Assembly (NCBI RefSeq): GCF_003344625.1
Contig: NZ_QPKJ02000001.1
Coordinates: forward strand, 1,178,001 to 1,242,000
Source: Solirubrobacter deserti
GTDB taxonomy: Bacteria > Actinomycetota > Thermoleophilia > Solirubrobacterales > Solirubrobacteraceae
Direction: 5' to 3'
DNA: 64,000 nt
Both the position numbers and the translations under genes were made by a program. The notes below the pieces were generated by a model, which was given only the letters and a program-made list of their open reading frames with translations, was not told the DNA's origin and made no database searches. Shown here piece by piece: positions 24,228-34,009 of this stretch. Positions within the stretch are counted from its first letter, which is position 1, and every line of letters begins with the position of its first letter.

Positions 24228-25756
24228 CGACTCTCCGTGTCCGTTTCCGCAGGCAGAGTGAAGTAGAAGGTAGAGCCCTGGCCCGCCGGACCGTCGGTGT
24301 CCAGCCACATGCGGCCGCCGTGGTACTCGACGATCTTGCGGCACATCGCGAGCCCGATCCCGGTCCCCTCGTACTGCGAGCGCGCGTGGAGGCGCTGGAA
24401 GATGACGAAGATGCGCTCGGCGTACTCGGCGTCGATGCCGATCCCGTTGTCGGCCACACGGAAGCACCAGCACTCCCCATCGCGCACCGCGGACAGCTCG
24501 ACCCGCGGCGTGGCCTCCCCGCGGAACTTGATCGCGTTGCCGATCAGGTTCTGGAACACGACCCGCAGCAGCGACGCGTCCCCGCGCACGGTCGGGAGCT
24601 CTCCGTCCAGCACGAGCTCAGCACCGCTCTCCTCGATCGCCCGCGAGAGGTCCGTGCGCACCCGCTCGAGCAGCGTCCCCAGGTCGACGTCGGTGTGCGG
24701 CTGTTCCATCCGCCCCACCCGCGAGAACGCGAGCAGGTCGTTGATGAGGTCCTGCATGCGCTGGGCACCGTCGACCGCGAACCCGATGTACTGGTCCGCG
24801 CGCGCGTCCAGCTGCCCGCCGTAGCGCTGCTGGAGCAGCTGACAGAACGACGCGACCTTGCGCAGCGGCTCCTGCAGGTCGTGGGAGGCGACGTAGGCGA
24901 ACTGCTCGAGCTCCTGGTTGGAGCGCCGCAGGTCGGCCTCGGCGGTCTGCAGGGCGCCGAGCTCGGCGACGATCCGGGCGCGCATCGCCTCGACATCCTC
25001 GGCCAGCTCGACCACCTCGGCGGCGCCTTCACTGCGCACCTCGCGGTCGTAGTCCCCGCGCGCGACCGCGCGCACCCGCCCGGCGAGCGTCTGCAGCGGG
25101 ATCACGAGCTGACGCCGCAGGATGATCGCCACCGCCGCGAGGCTGATGAGGATCACGGCGCCGGTGAAGAGGACCCAGAACCAGACGACGTTCGCGTTGT
25201 CGCGCAAGGCCTCACGCGCGTCCGCCCGCGCAGGGCTGAGGCGGACCTGTAGCCGGCGCACGGCCTCCCGGAAGCGGTCGAACTGCGCCTTGCCCGCGTC
25301 GGCGCGGATGATCGAGCGCGCGTTCGCCGGGTCCGAGCGCATCTCGTTCACGGTCACGTCGGCGAAGTTGCGCTCCCAGTCACGGGCGGCCGCGTCGACC
25401 TCCTGCAGCTCGCGGCGCAGCGGCTGGACGCTGTCGAAGCGCAGGAATCCCAGCATGCGCGCGAGCGCCTCGTCGGCGCTCCGGCGGCCGTCCCGGTAGG
25501 GCTCCAGGAACGACTCGTCGCCGGAGATCACGAACCCGCGCAGACTGGTCTCCTGGTCGACCATCGCGATCACGACGTCCTGCGCGGCGAGGTTCGTCGG
25601 GCCGAGCTCGTCGACGAGCTCGCTGCGCGCGTTGGCGAGCCCGTTGAGCGAGAACGCGCTCCGGACCGTGCCGACGATCGCGACCAAGATCAGGAAAGCG
25701 ACCCCGCGCGCGAACCACTGTCCCGCCCGCAGGCGCCGCTTCCCGCGGCGCCTCAC
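24224..25756 (-). CDS. CHASE3-HAMP histidine kinase
   Basis: The 510-residue membrane kinase has TM1 (about 15-35), an extracytoplasmic CHASE3-like helical sensor (about 40-175, with QETSLRGFVISGDESFLEPY), TM2 (about 182-205) and HAMP. A HisKA domain carries phospho-acceptor His292 in SHDLQEPLRKV. The HATPase_c domain has N-box NLIGNAIKF, G1 DNGIGID and G2 GTGIGLAM. The SHDLQEPL form is characteristic of kinases paired with Rcp1-like receivers, here the next gene. GTG at 25756 overlaps the phosphatase stop by 4 nt. The stimulus is unknown. Confidence 0.92.
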
Positions 25757-26946
25757 TGCGTGCGCACCACGAAAGCCGCGACGTCGTCCAGCAGGGGACC
25801 GCCGTTGAGCTCCTCCGCGCGTTCCACGAGCGCGGCGACGAGCCCCGGCGGGCCGCTGTCCAGGACGCCGCGGACCATCGCGGCGAGCCCGTCCCCGCCC
25901 AGGCGCGCGTTCCCCATGCCGGTCCGGCCCTCGATCAGCCCGTCCGTGTAGAGCAGCAGCGACCACGCCTCCGGCAGGGCGTGCTCGTAGGTCGTCCAGC
26001 GGAAGTCGTCGACGACGCCCAGCGGCGGCTCGCCCTGCGCCGGCTCCAGCGACGTGATGCCGGCTTCGGTGATCAGCAGCGGCGGCGGATGGCCGGCGAG
26101 CTGGAGGCGCACGCTGCGGCGGTCCGGCGCGACCGTCGCCATGCACAACGTGGTGAACATCCACGAGTGGTGGCGCTCGTGGCCGTGTACGACCTGCAGC
26201 GTCGGCAGCAGCTCTTCGGGTTCGCGCCCGCCGATCACGAGCGTGCGCCACGCGATCCGCAGCGACACGCCGAGCGCCGCGGCGTCCGGCCCATGGCCGG
26301 AGACGTCGCCGATGACGGCGTGGACGGAGCCGTCCGCGGCCTGGACGGCGTCGTAGAAGTCGCCGCCCAGCAGCGCGCGGCGCCGCCCCGGGCGGTAGTG
26401 CGCGTTGAGGACCAGGTTCGGGTCGTTGACCAACGGGGCCGGGAGCAGGCCGCGCTCCAGGCGTGCGTTCTCCTCGGCGTGCAGGCGCGCGACCTCGAGC
26501 TCTCGGCGCGCCTCGTCCGCGCGCAGACGTTCGACCGCATAGTGCACGGCGCGCGTGAGCCCTTGGCCGTCGATCTGGCCCTTGACCAGGTAGTCCTGCG
26601 CACCGGCGCCGACGGCTTCCATCCCACGGCGCTCGTCGTCGAGCCCGGTGAGCACGAGCACGGCGATGTCGGCGCGGTCGGTCTTGAGCTGGTGCAGTGC
26701 GGCCAGGCCATGCGCGTCCGGGAGGTCGAGGTCGAGCAGGACGCAGTCGATCTGCGTGAGGTCCTCGCGCCGCGCCTCGGCGAGCGTCGTCGCGCGCACG
26801 ATCTCCATGTACGCGCCGCTGATGTTGAACAGCTCTTCGACCAGGAGCGCGTCGCCGTCGTCATCCTCGACGAGCAGGAGGCGGATCGGCCCTGATCCAG
26901 CCGCGGTGTCCCGCGGAGCCCTATTGGCGGTCTCTGGTGGAGTCAA
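25753..26946 (-). CDS. Receiver-SpoIIE (PP2C-type) phosphatase
   Basis: This 397-residue protein has an N-terminal receiver domain (about 20-140; LLVEDDDGDALL, LLDLDLPDAHG, LTGLDDE, YLVKGQ), a short coiled linker, and a SpoIIE-type phosphatase (about 180-395). The phosphatase metal sites are in GGDFYDA, VIGDVSGHGPDAA and LLDDVAAFVV. Such proteins usually dephosphorylate anti-sigma-factor antagonists in partner-switching cascades; no such partner is nearby. It would link the downstream kinase to that pathway. TTG at 26946 is the only start that keeps the whole receiver domain. Confidence 0.9.
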   Translation of the reverse strand: MTPPETANRAPRDTAAGSGPIRLLLVEDDDGDALLVEELFNISGAYMEIVRATTLAEARREDLTQIDCVLLDLDLPDAHGLAALHQLKTDRADIAVLVLTGLDDERRGMEAVGAGAQDYLVKGQIDGQGLTRAVHYAVERLRADEARRELEVARLHAEENARLERGLLPAPLVNDPNLVLNAHYRPGRRRALLGGDFYDAVQAADGSVHAVIGDVSGHGPDAAALGVSLRIAWRTLVIGGREPEELLPTLQVVHGHERHHSWMFTTLCMATVAPDRRSVRLQLAGHPPPLLITEAGITSLEPAQGEPPLGVVDDFRWTTYEHALPEAWSLLLYTDGLIEGRTGMGNARLGGDGLAAMVRGVLDSGPPGLVAALVERAEELNGGPLLDDVAAFVVRTQ

Positions 26947-26979
26947 GTGAGTGGTCGGCGCTCTGGGAGCCGCTCCACT

Positions 26980-27288
26980 CTACCCAGCCCCTCGGAACGT
27001 AATCCCCAGTCCGGCGGCGGCCAGACCGAGGACCAAACTGCCCATTATGTTGAAGATCGCCGCGTTGCGGGACAGCCGGTCCGTTTCCAGCATCCAGGTG
27101 GAGAACGTCGTGTACGCGCCGACGAAACCGGTGCCAAGGACGAAGTTGTCGCCGAGCAGGCCGAGCGCGAACGCCCCGCTCACGTTGACCGCCAGCGTGC
27201 CGTACGGCACGGGCAGCGCGTAGGAGACGAGGTAGCGCGCCATGGCGCCGAGGCCGCCCGCGAGGGCCAGGGCGAGCCAGCTCGTCAT
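26980..27288 (-). CDS. crcB: Fluoride channel CrcB/Fluc, second copy
   Basis: This 102-residue, four-helix protein belongs to CrcB/Fluc, a dual-topology channel that lets fluoride leave the cell. Motifs are [24 protein letters not shown] (pore Asn) and [12 protein letters not shown] (TTFST track). ATG at 27288 overlaps the first copy by 4 nt. Two adjacent copies are common in actinobacteria and may work as a heterodimer. I saw no crcB-type fluoride riboswitch upstream. Confidence 0.92.
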   Translation of the reverse strand: MTSWLALALAGGLGAMARYLVSYALPVPYGTLAVNVSGAFALGLLGDNFVLGTGFVGAYTTFSTWMLETDRLSRNAAIFNIMGSLVLGLAAAGLGITFRGAG

Positions 27289-27623
27289 ACGCGGCGTCCC
27301 AGGGCGACCGCGGCGAGTCCGAGGACGATCGACGCAGCGCCGTACATCGCCGCTTCGAGCACCCGGAGCTCGAGCAGCTCCACCTGCATCGTGCTGAACG
27401 TGGTGAACGCGCCGCAGAAGCCGGTGCCGAGGAACTTCGGTGCGCGCGTGACGACCGCACCCAGCAGGAACGCTCCGACGACGTTGACGAGCAGCGTGCC
27501 CCACGGGACGGCCAGCGCCTCGGCGACGCCGGCGCGGGCGAGCGCCCCCAGGCACCCGCCCGCGAAGACGGCGAGAAGTTCAGATGGCCGTGGCGTGGAG
27601 CGGCTGGTAGAGGCCGAGCTCAC
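27285..27623 (-). CDS. crcB: Fluoride channel CrcB/Fluc, first copy
   Basis: This 112-residue paralogue of the next gene has the same motifs: [26 protein letters not shown] and [12 protein letters not shown]. The two share topology but differ in sequence enough to be heterodimer partners. GTG at 27623 overlaps the VOC gene by 44 nt, unusually long, but no later in-frame start retains the first helix. The polar N-terminal extension ([14 protein letters not shown]) may therefore be partly untranslated. Confidence 0.88.
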   Translation of the reverse strand: MSSASTSRSTPRPSELLAVFAGGCLGALARAGVAEALAVPWGTLLVNVVGAFLLGAVVTRAPKFLGTGFCGAFTTFSTMQVELLELRVLEAAMYGAASIVLGLAAVALGRRV

Positions 27624-27927
27624 CGCCGCCGGGAACCTGCATCGCGGTGACGAGGCCCCAGCTCTGGTCCTGGACGGGAGCCGTGAACTCGACGCCCTTG
27701 GCCTCCAGGGCGGCGCGGGTCTCTTCGATGTCGTCGCACATCAGGTACAGCTCGTAGTGACCGGAGGTGTCGCTCGGATGCACCGAGAGCTCTCCGGGCG
27801 GCAGCTTGAAGATCGGGTAGCCGCCGCCGGCCTCGACGTAGTCGAGATCCACCACATCGCGCAGAAAGTCGCGCAGGGCGTCGGCCTTGTCGCCGAACAT
27901 GATCGTGTGAACGCCGCGGATGCTCAT
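27580..27927 (-). CDS. VOC/glyoxalase-fold protein
   Basis: The 115-residue protein has one vicinal-oxygen-chelate unit set: [18 protein letters not shown] at the N-terminus, [19 protein letters not shown] in the middle, and [12 protein letters not shown] near the end. Possible metal ligands are His7, a central His/Glu pair in SGHYELY and Glu in GGELGLY. The reaction is unknown. Its start overlaps the PPOX gene by 4 nt, and its 3' end overlaps the first crcB gene by 44 nt. Confidence 0.8.
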   Translation of the reverse strand: MSIRGVHTIMFGDKADALRDFLRDVVDLDYVEAGGGYPIFKLPPGELSVHPSDTSGHYELYLMCDDIEETRAALEAKGVEFTAPVQDQSWGLVTAMQVPGGGELGLYQPLHATAI

Positions 27928-28493
27928 GACAGTGCCGGAAGCCCGTCGATGGACACGCGGTTGTGCTTGGCCTCGTAGTTGCGCATGGCGTCTGGCCCTT
28001 CTACCCGCAACCGCTTCGCCGTTGACAGGTCGCTGTGCGGGCGCTCGCCTTCATAGGCCAGCAGCGGCACGCCGTAGCCGCAGGAATCGGCGATCCGCTG
28101 CACGTGCACGACGATGATGGCGCGCCGCGCCTCGGGCGCCTCGGGCTCGTGGAAGCCGCGTTGCAGCAGCTCGTCGAACTGCTCGTCACCCGGCAGGACG
28201 ACCTCGCCGCGGCCGTGCAGGCGCAGGATCCGCGGCGGGCCCTGGAAGGCGCAGAACATCACGACGATGCGCCCGTTCTCGCGGATGTGCGCGATCGTCT
28301 CCGCGCCGCTGCCCACGATGTCCAGGTAGGCGACGGTGTGATCGTCGAGCACCCGCAGCGAGCCGATCGGACCCTTCGGCGAGACGTTCACGTGGCCGTC
28401 GGTCGCGGCCGGGGCGGTCCCGACGAAGAACATCGACTGATTCGCGATCCACTTGCGCTGGTGCTCGTCGATGCTGTCGTAGATCCGCCCCAT
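27924..28493 (-). CDS. Pyridoxamine-5'-phosphate-oxidase-like flavin/F420-binding protein
   Basis: The 189-residue split-barrel protein resembles the PPOX-like group: FFVGTAPAATDGHVNVSPKG (substrate/flavin edge), AYLDIVGSGAETIAHIRENG, and RILRLHGRGEV. True PdxH signature residues are absent, so FMN- or F420-dependent reductase or haem-related functions are as likely as vitamin B6 oxidation. It sits between a BBE-type flavoenzyme (12 bp upstream) and a VOC protein (4-nt overlap), in an operon with redox character. Confidence 0.82.
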   Translation of the reverse strand: MGRIYDSIDEHQRKWIANQSMFFVGTAPAATDGHVNVSPKGPIGSLRVLDDHTVAYLDIVGSGAETIAHIRENGRIVVMFCAFQGPPRILRLHGRGEVVLPGDEQFDELLQRGFHEPEAPEARRAIIVVHVQRIADSCGYGVPLLAYEGERPHSDLSTAKRLRVEGPDAMRNYEAKHNRVSIDGLPALS

Positions 28494-28505
28494 GTGGCGG
28501 CGATT

Positions 28506-29855
28506 CTAGATGGCGTGGTTCGCGTGGACGAGCCCGTCCGGATTCACGCGGGCGCGCACGGCGCGCAGGCGCGCGAACGTCTCGGGCTCCAGGACGTCCT
28601 CCAGGCCGACCTGGTGCTCGACGAAGTTGAGGTAGACGCTGCGGTTGGTCCACGGCTCCATCGCGCGCAGCACGCGCTTGATGGCGACCTCCTTGACCGC
28701 GCCGACCTGGCCGTCCGTGACCAGGCCGGCCATGAACAGCAGGAAGTCGCCGTCGATGCCCGCGATCGCGCCGTGGCCCGGCGTCCGGCGACGCAGCGCG
28801 CCGCCGGCCTGGCGCAGCTCGACACTGTCGAGCGGCGAGCCGGAGCCCGGGCCGACCTGCGCGAGCAGCGCGCGGATCGCTTCCGGCGTGAGCCCGTCGA
28901 CGAGCGCGGAGCGGCCGACGAACGGCATCGGCTGCTCCGGGTCCTGGTGCAGGCGCGCGAGCGTGGCAGCGGGGACCATGGCGAACGTGTCGATCTCGGG
29001 CCGGAGGTCGCGCAGCGGCCGGAGCACCGCCGGGTCGCCCTGGACCGCGCCGTCGATCATCACGACGCTGCGCCCGCGCAGGAACTCCGGGAGCTCCTCG
29101 AGCGGCGGCAGCTGCATGACCCGCAGCGAGGTCGTGACGTGGTCGGGCGCGTCCTGCGCCCACGCCGCCCACGCCGTGAGCACGCGCTCGGCGTGCGCCC
29201 AGTCCCAGAGCAGGAACCCGGCGTAGACCTCGCTCAGCGGGTACAGGCGGAACTCGAGCGCGGTGACGATCCCGAAGTTCCCGCCACCACCCCGCAGCGC
29301 CCAGAACAGCTCAGGGTCGTGCTGCGCGTCCGTGCGCACGTGCTCGCCGTCCGCCGTCACCAGCTCGATCGCGGTGATGCTGTTGGCCTGCAGGCCGTGG
29401 CTGCGGGCCAGCCACCCCATGCCGCCGCCGAGCGAGTAGCCCGCGACGCCGACGCTCGGGCTCGACCCGTGCAGCGCCACCAGCCCGTGCGGCGCCGCCT
29501 GGTCCACGACGTCCTCCCACAGCGCGCCCGCCCCGACCCGCGCGATCCGGTTGGCCGCGTCGATCTCGACGCCGCCCATCGCGCTCGTCTTGAGCAGGAT
29601 CGTCCGACCGAGATCACCGAGCGGCGCCGCGTTGTGGCCCGTGGTCTGCGGCGCGACGCGCAGCCCGGCCTCGCGAGCGGCGTTGACCACGGCCGCGACC
29701 TCGTTCGCGTCCGCCGGGTAGACGACCGCCGCAGGACACTGATCGACCGTCAGGTTGAACGCTTGGCGGGCGGCGTCGTAGCCCTCGTCTCCGGGCAGCG
29801 CGACGGCGCCGCCGCAGAGGTCGCGGAGCGCGGTGGCGGGATCGATCATCGTCAT
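28506..29855 (-). CDS. FAD-linked oxidase, berberine-bridge-enzyme type
   Basis: This 449-residue protein has an FAD_binding_4 (PCMH) domain and a C-terminal BBE segment. The likely histidyl-FAD attachment is the His of PQTTGHNAAP (about residue 73). The region that carries the second, cysteinyl link in bicovalent members reads GSSPSVGVAGYSLGGGMGW here, without Cys, so the flavin is probably singly attached. The BBE tail has SVYLNFVE and NPDGLVHANHAI. It would oxidise an alcohol, sugar or amine with O2. ATG at 29855 starts the operon that ends with crcB. Confidence 0.88.
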   Translation of the reverse strand: MTMIDPATALRDLCGGAVALPGDEGYDAARQAFNLTVDQCPAAVVYPADANEVAAVVNAAREAGLRVAPQTTGHNAAPLGDLGRTILLKTSAMGGVEIDAANRIARVGAGALWEDVVDQAAPHGLVALHGSSPSVGVAGYSLGGGMGWLARSHGLQANSITAIELVTADGEHVRTDAQHDPELFWALRGGGGNFGIVTALEFRLYPLSEVYAGFLLWDWAHAERVLTAWAAWAQDAPDHVTTSLRVMQLPPLEELPEFLRGRSVVMIDGAVQGDPAVLRPLRDLRPEIDTFAMVPAATLARLHQDPEQPMPFVGRSALVDGLTPEAIRALLAQVGPGSGSPLDSVELRQAGGALRRRTPGHGAIAGIDGDFLLFMAGLVTDGQVGAVKEVAIKRVLRAMEPWTNRSVYLNFVEHQVGLEDVLEPETFARLRAVRARVNPDGLVHANHAI

Positions 29856-29918
29856 GGGTGACACGGTCGCCGGGCCGGGTTGCCGACGGCTTGCCACGAC
29901 CTTGCCGCGTGAACCCCG

Positions 29919-29967
29919 GGGGTGCGTCGAGAAAGCGTCCTGTGAGGACGGGTTCTCGACGCACCCC
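29919..29967 (-). terminator. Long hairpin directly after the BTAD-LuxR regulator gene
   Basis: GGGGTGCGTCGAGAA (29919-29933) is perfectly complementary to TTCTCGACGCACCCC (29953-29967). An inner stem CGTCCT/AGGACG (29936-29941, 29945-29950) continues it, about 21 bp in total. It begins within the regulator's stop codon. No T-tract follows, so it may act by structure or protect the 3' end. Confidence 0.6.
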
Positions 29968-32900
29968 TAGGTCTCCAGCGCGAGCGCGAGCTCCCGCGTC
30001 GAGCTCGCCCCCAGCTTCCTCAGAGCACTCCCCAGCTTGATCTCGATGATCCGCGGGGTCACGAACAGCTCCTGCGCGATCTCGCGCTCCGCCCGGCCCG
30101 CCGCGGCCAGCGCCGCCACGCGCCGCTCGGTCGCGGTCAAGGACGCCACGCCGTGCGGCATCGCCGACGCGGGCTCGACGCCGACCGCGACCAACTCGCG
30201 CCGGATGTCGCCCAGCAGCCGTTCGGCGCCACACACCTCGGCCAGCTCGTGAGCGCGCGTGAGCGGCTCCCGGGCGTAGTCCGGACGGCCGGCCAGGCGG
30301 CGCAGCACACCCAGGCCCGCCAGGGACTTGGCCAGCTCCAACCGCGATGAGGCGCGCGAGACGAGCTCGACGGCCTCTTCCAACCGCTCCAGGCCTTCCG
30401 GCCCTTCGAGCAGGCCGAGCACGCGCAGCGAGCGCGCGACGGTCCCGGGGGCGCCCCAGTCGCGAGCGCGGTCGAGCTCCTCGGCGGCGAGCGCGATCGC
30501 CTTCTTCTTCATGCCCAGCGCGTCGAGCGCCACGGCGCGCAGGCCGCTCCAGCGCGCGGCGGCAGGGTTGTGGTAGTGCCGGAAGCGCACGGCATAGTCC
30601 TCGGCGGCCTCCACCGCGTCCTCGTACTTGCCCTCGGCGACGAGCAGCTCGAGCCGGGCGTTGCACCAGTAGCGCGCGCCGTCCGAGCGCGGGCCGCGCT
30701 CGCGGGCGCGCATCAGCGCGGTGCGGGCCTCGGCGAGCTTGCCGCGCTCGGTCAGGCACCAGCTGAGGTGAGCGGCGTTCCACTGCAGGGTGTCGGCGCC
30801 ATAGCCCCAGGCCTCGGCCTGCTCGAACGCCGCGGTCAGCTCCTCCTCGGCGTCCATCAGGTCACCGCGCCAGAACAACGTGAAGCCGCGCCACAGGTAC
30901 ATGCCGGTGACCGCGAACAGCGAGCCGCGCCGGTGCGCCTCGACCATCGCGAGGTCGAACATCTGCAGCGCCTCGTCGCGGTCGCCGACGATCAGCGGCA
31001 GGCTGGCGGCGAGCGTGAGCAGGTTGGGGTCGCGCAGCTGGAGCTGTCCGCCGGCAAGTGCGCCGAACGCCTGGGGCAACACGTCGTCGACGTGCCCGCC
31101 GGCCTGCGTCCACTCCAGCGCGGAGACCGCGCCCATCAGCTTCTCGCCGATCGTGGACATCGGCTTGCCCCGCCACGCGCGGGCCGGTGTCCACTCCTCC
31201 GGCTCCATCGAGCCGAACGGGATGCCCATCAGCGCGAAGGCGCGCAGGCCGAGCGCCTCGTCGGCCAGCTCGGGCGGGAGCGCGTCCGCGGCCTCCAGGG
31301 CCACGCGCGAGCCTTCCGCAGGCGAGCTGGTGAACAGCAGCGCGCGGCCGAGGGCATTGGCGGCTCGGACCTTCAGCTGCGCGTCGCTGAGCCCGTCGTA
31401 GGCCTCGCGCAGGTGGCGCGCACTGTCCGGGCCGCGGGTGAGCGCCTCCGCCTCGCCGAGGTCGAGCAGCAGCCGCGCGCGGTCCTCGGGCGCCGGTGGC
31501 TCCTCCAGCGCGCGCTGCATGTAGCCGACGGAGCTGTCAACGGCGCCGCGCGACATCGCGGCGTTGCCGGCCTCGTGCAGCAGGCGCGCCACGGCCGCGT
31601 CGCCGCGCCCGGGCGTGAGCATCAGCTGGGCCGCGACCTGGTCGAGGTCCGCGCCGCGTTCGCGCAACACCGCGGCCGCGCGGGCGTGCAGCAGCTCGCG
31701 CTCGCCCAAGGGCAGGCCGGTGTAGACCGCGTCGCGGACGAGCGGGTGCACGAACCCGGGCGGCGGCTCCGGGCGCAGGATCTCCGCGCGCGCCAGCGCG
31801 GCCATCGCGCCCGCGACCTGCGCCTCGTCCAGCCCCGACAACGCGGCCACGGTCGGCAGCTCCGCGCTCTCCCCCAGCACCGCGACGGCGCGCGCGACGG
31901 TGGCGGCCTCGCCCGGCAGCCGCGCCATCCGCAGCAGGACGGAGCTGGAGACGGCGCGGGAGCCGATCGCGCGCACGACGTCCGCGTGCGCCGCGTCCGG
32001 CTTGACGTGGTCGGTCTCCAGCGCGTTGAGCAGTTGGCGGACGAGCAGCGGGTTGCCGCCCGTGGTTCTGTGGCAGGCCTCGCGGAAGGCGTCGTCGGGC
32101 TCCGCGCCCAGGCGCTTGGCCACGAGGTCACCGACCGCCTCCTCCGACAGCGGGCCCGGCCGCACGTGCGCCGTCGCGGGGTCGTTGGCGATCTCGGCCA
32201 GCAGCGCGGCGTCCGTCGGCTGGTCGCCCGTGCGCACGCTCGCGGTGACGAGCACGGGCTGGCCTTCCAGGCGGCGCACCAGGTAGGCGAGGAAGCGCAG
32301 GCTCGGGCGGTCGCACCAGTGCAGGTCGTCGATCTCCAGCAGCAGCGGGTGCTCGGCAGCGAGGTTGAGCGCAAGCCAGTACAGGCCGTGCAGGGCGGCG
32401 AAGCTGGCGTCGCCGGTGGGCGTGCCGTTCTCGGGCGAGGCGAACACGACCCGCGCGGCGGCGGCGGCGCCGGCGAGCGAGTCCGGATCGGTCACGACGC
32501 CCTCGAACAGCTGGCGCACGACGCCGAACGGGAACTCGCGCTCGAGCTCGCCCGCGCGCGCGTTCAGGACGAGCGCGCCCTCGGTGACCGCGCGGCGGCG
32601 GAACTCGGCCAGCAGGCGCGACTTGCCGATCCCGGGCGGGCCCTCGATCAGCACCGCGCGGCCGTCGCCCAGGGTCGCCTCTTGCAGCCAGCCGTCGAGC
32701 AGCGCGACCTCGCGGTCGCGCTCGACGAGCGTGGACGCGCGCGCGACCGCCGGCCGCGCCGTCGGCCTCGGTGGGGCGGAGTCGTCGCGCAGCAGCTCCT
32801 GGTGGAGCGCGACGAGCGCCGAGCCGGGCGAAGAGCCGAGCTCCTCGCGCAGCAGCACGCGGATGTCCTCGTACACCCGCAACGCCTCGTTGACGTTCCC

Positions 32901-33524
32901 GCGGGCGCGCAGCACCTCCATCAGCGCGGCGCGCGCGGACTCGCGGTACGGCTGCGCCTTCACCGCGGCGCGGGCCGCCTCCTCCGCCTCGGGCAGCGCG
33001 GCGCCGCCGAGCCGGGCGCCCGCGAGCGCAGCCGCCTCGAGCGCCTCCACGTGCAGGTCGGCGAGCTCGGAGCGCTTGGTGTCGATCCACGGCGCCTCGA
33101 GCCCGGGCAGCAGCCCGCGCTCGGCGATCTCGACCGCCTCGCGTGCAGCCTGCCAGGCGTGGGCGGGCGTCGAGCCGCGGGCGTCGCGCACGCGGGCGCG
33201 GGCGACCTCCCAGTCGATCCACGCGTCTTCCGGCAGCTGCAGCTGCAGCTCGGAGCGGCCCTCGAGGACGCCCGGGCCGAGCGCCTTGCGCAGGCGGCTG
33301 AGCGGCGGCGCGAGCAGCGACTCGTACGCGGGCGGCGCGCCCTTGCCCGACCACAGCGCCTCGGCGAGCTCATCGCGGCGGACGGGACGGTCCCGGTTGA
33401 TCGCGAGGTACGCGAACAGCAGACGCCCTTGGCGTCCGCGCAGACTCTCCTCGAGCCTCCGTCCTTGGAGCTCCACGATGAGTCGACCGCATAGCTGGAT
33501 GCGGGTCGAGTCCTTCACGACCAC
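29967..33524 (-). CDS. Giant regulator: OmpR/BTAD (SARP-like) + ATPase + TPR + LuxR HTH
   Basis: This is a 1185-residue cytosolic regulator. Order: an OmpR-like winged helix (about 5-95, with [20 protein letters not shown]), a BTAD helical domain (about 100-245, with [20 protein letters not shown]), and an AAA/STAND ATPase with Walker A GPPGIGKS near residue 295 and Walker [11 protein letters not shown]. Helical repeats follow, then a LuxR helix-turn-helix (about 1125-1180, [20 protein letters not shown]). DNA-binding domains at both ends are unusual; SARPs normally have only the first and LAL proteins only the last. GTG at 33524 lies 7 nt after a TAGATT box, suggesting a leaderless message. 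Targets are unknown. Confidence 0.87.
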   Translation of the reverse strand: MVVKDSTRIQLCGRLIVELQGRRLEESLRGRQGRLLFAYLAINRDRPVRRDELAEALWSGKGAPPAYESLLAPPLSRLRKALGPGVLEGRSELQLQLPEDAWIDWEVARARVRDARGSTPAHAWQAAREAVEIAERGLLPGLEAPWIDTKRSELADLHVEALEAAALAGARLGGAALPEAEEAARAAVKAQPYRESARAALMEVLRARGNVNEALRVYEDIRVLLREELGSSPGSALVALHQELLRDDSAPPRPTARPAVARASTLVERDREVALLDGWLQEATLGDGRAVLIEGPPGIGKSRLLAEFRRRAVTEGALVLNARAGELEREFPFGVVRQLFEGVVTDPDSLAGAAAAARVVFASPENGTPTGDASFAALHGLYWLALNLAAEHPLLLEIDDLHWCDRPSLRFLAYLVRRLEGQPVLVTASVRTGDQPTDAALLAEIANDPATAHVRPGPLSEEAVGDLVAKRLGAEPDDAFREACHRTTGGNPLLVRQLLNALETDHVKPDAAHADVVRAIGSRAVSSSVLLRMARLPGEAATVARAVAVLGESAELPTVAALSGLDEAQVAGAMAALARAEILRPEPPPGFVHPLVRDAVYTGLPLGERELLHARAAAVLRERGADLDQVAAQLMLTPGRGDAAVARLLHEAGNAAMSRGAVDSSVGYMQRALEEPPAPEDRARLLLDLGEAEALTRGPDSARHLREAYDGLSDAQLKVRAANALGRALLFTSSPAEGSRVALEAADALPPELADEALGLRAFALMGIPFGSMEPEEWTPARAWRGKPMSTIGEKLMGAVSALEWTQAGGHVDDVLPQAFGALAGGQLQLRDPNLLTLAASLPLIVGDRDEALQMFDLAMVEAHRRGSLFAVTGMYLWRGFTLFWRGDLMDAEEELTAAFEQAEAWGYGADTLQWNAAHLSWCLTERGKLAEARTALMRARERGPRSDGARYWCNARLELLVAEGKYEDAVEAAEDYAVRFRHYHNPAAARWSGLRAVALDALGMKKKAIALAAEELDRARDWGAPGTVARSLRVLGLLEGPEGLERLEEAVELVSRASSRLELAKSLAGLGVLRRLAGRPDYAREPLTRAHELAEVCGAERLLGDIRRELVAVGVEPASAMPHGVASLTATERRVAALAAAGRAEREIAQELFVTPRIIEIKLGSALRKLGASSTRELALALET

Positions 33525-33531
33525 GCGCGGA

Positions 33532-33537
33532 AATCTA
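33532..33537 (-). promoter_or_regulatory. Candidate -10 box of a leaderless transcript (BTAD-LuxR regulator)
   Basis: TAGATT on the minus strand fits TANNNT and is 7 nt before the GTG at 33524, the spacing typical of leaderless actinobacterial transcripts. Confidence 0.42.
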
Positions 33538-33601
33538 ACGACCGGTCCGGGCGATTGCAGCTTTTTGATCGATTCCAGGAAGCGGTGGGTAGCGCTCGGC
33601 C

Positions 33602-34009
33602 GTGGAGATCGAAGAGCAGCTGCGCGGCGTGGGGCTCCGCGTGACCGCGCCGCGGGTCGCCGTCCTGCGTGTGTTGTCCGAGTCGCGGGATCACCCGCGC
33701 GTGGACCAGGTCATCGAGCGGGTGCATCAACGGGGGCTGCGCATCTCCACGCAGGCGGCGTACGACGTGTGCGAGGCGCTGCGCGAGCGCGGCCTGGCGC
33801 GCCGGGTGGCGTTCGACGGCGGCCCGGCGCGGTGGGAAGCGGGTGCGGACGACGGACACCACCACTTCGTGTGCCGCTCGTGCGGGTGGACCACGGACGT
33901 CACCTGCGCCGTCCCATGCGTCGACGCGCCCGGCCTCGCGGTCGAGGAGGCCGAGATCACCTTCCGGGGCACATGCCCCAGCTGTCTAGTCAAGGGGGAA
34001 GCGGGATGA
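33602..34009 (+). CDS. Fur-family metal/peroxide-responsive repressor
   Basis: The 135-residue protein is a Fur-type dimeric repressor: a winged helix (about 1-80, [14 protein letters not shown] and [13 protein letters not shown]) and a metal-binding dimerisation domain ([10 protein letters not shown], then TFRGTCPSC). The two CxxC pairs form the structural zinc site, and the His cluster the regulatory one. Location directly before catalase, with a 4-nt overlap, follows the furA/perR-catalase arrangement and suggests peroxide sensing. GTG at 33602 is used; no clear Fur box was found in the 77-bp spacer. Confidence 0.88.
   Translation: MEIEEQLRGVGLRVTAPRVAVLRVLSESRDHPRVDQVIERVHQRGLRISTQAAYDVCEALRERGLARRVAFDGGPARWEAGADDGHHHFVCRSCGWTTDVTCAVPCVDAPGLAVEEAEITFRGTCPSCLVKGEAG

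Noticed and set aside
27900..29900. Fluoride riboswitch ahead of the crcB operon
   Set aside because: I could not find the conserved crcB-motif core in the spacers of this operon.
30570..33494. 974-codon open frame on the plus strand opposite the BTAD-LuxR regulator
   Set aside because: It has no recognisable domain and shadow composition (Arg, Glu, Ala, His); the minus-strand gene has clear domains throughout.
32365..34005. Upstream extension of the catalase frame
   Set aside because: The extra residues lie antisense to the regulator and out of frame over the Fur gene; the ATG at 34006 has a strong ribosome-binding site and matches the family start.
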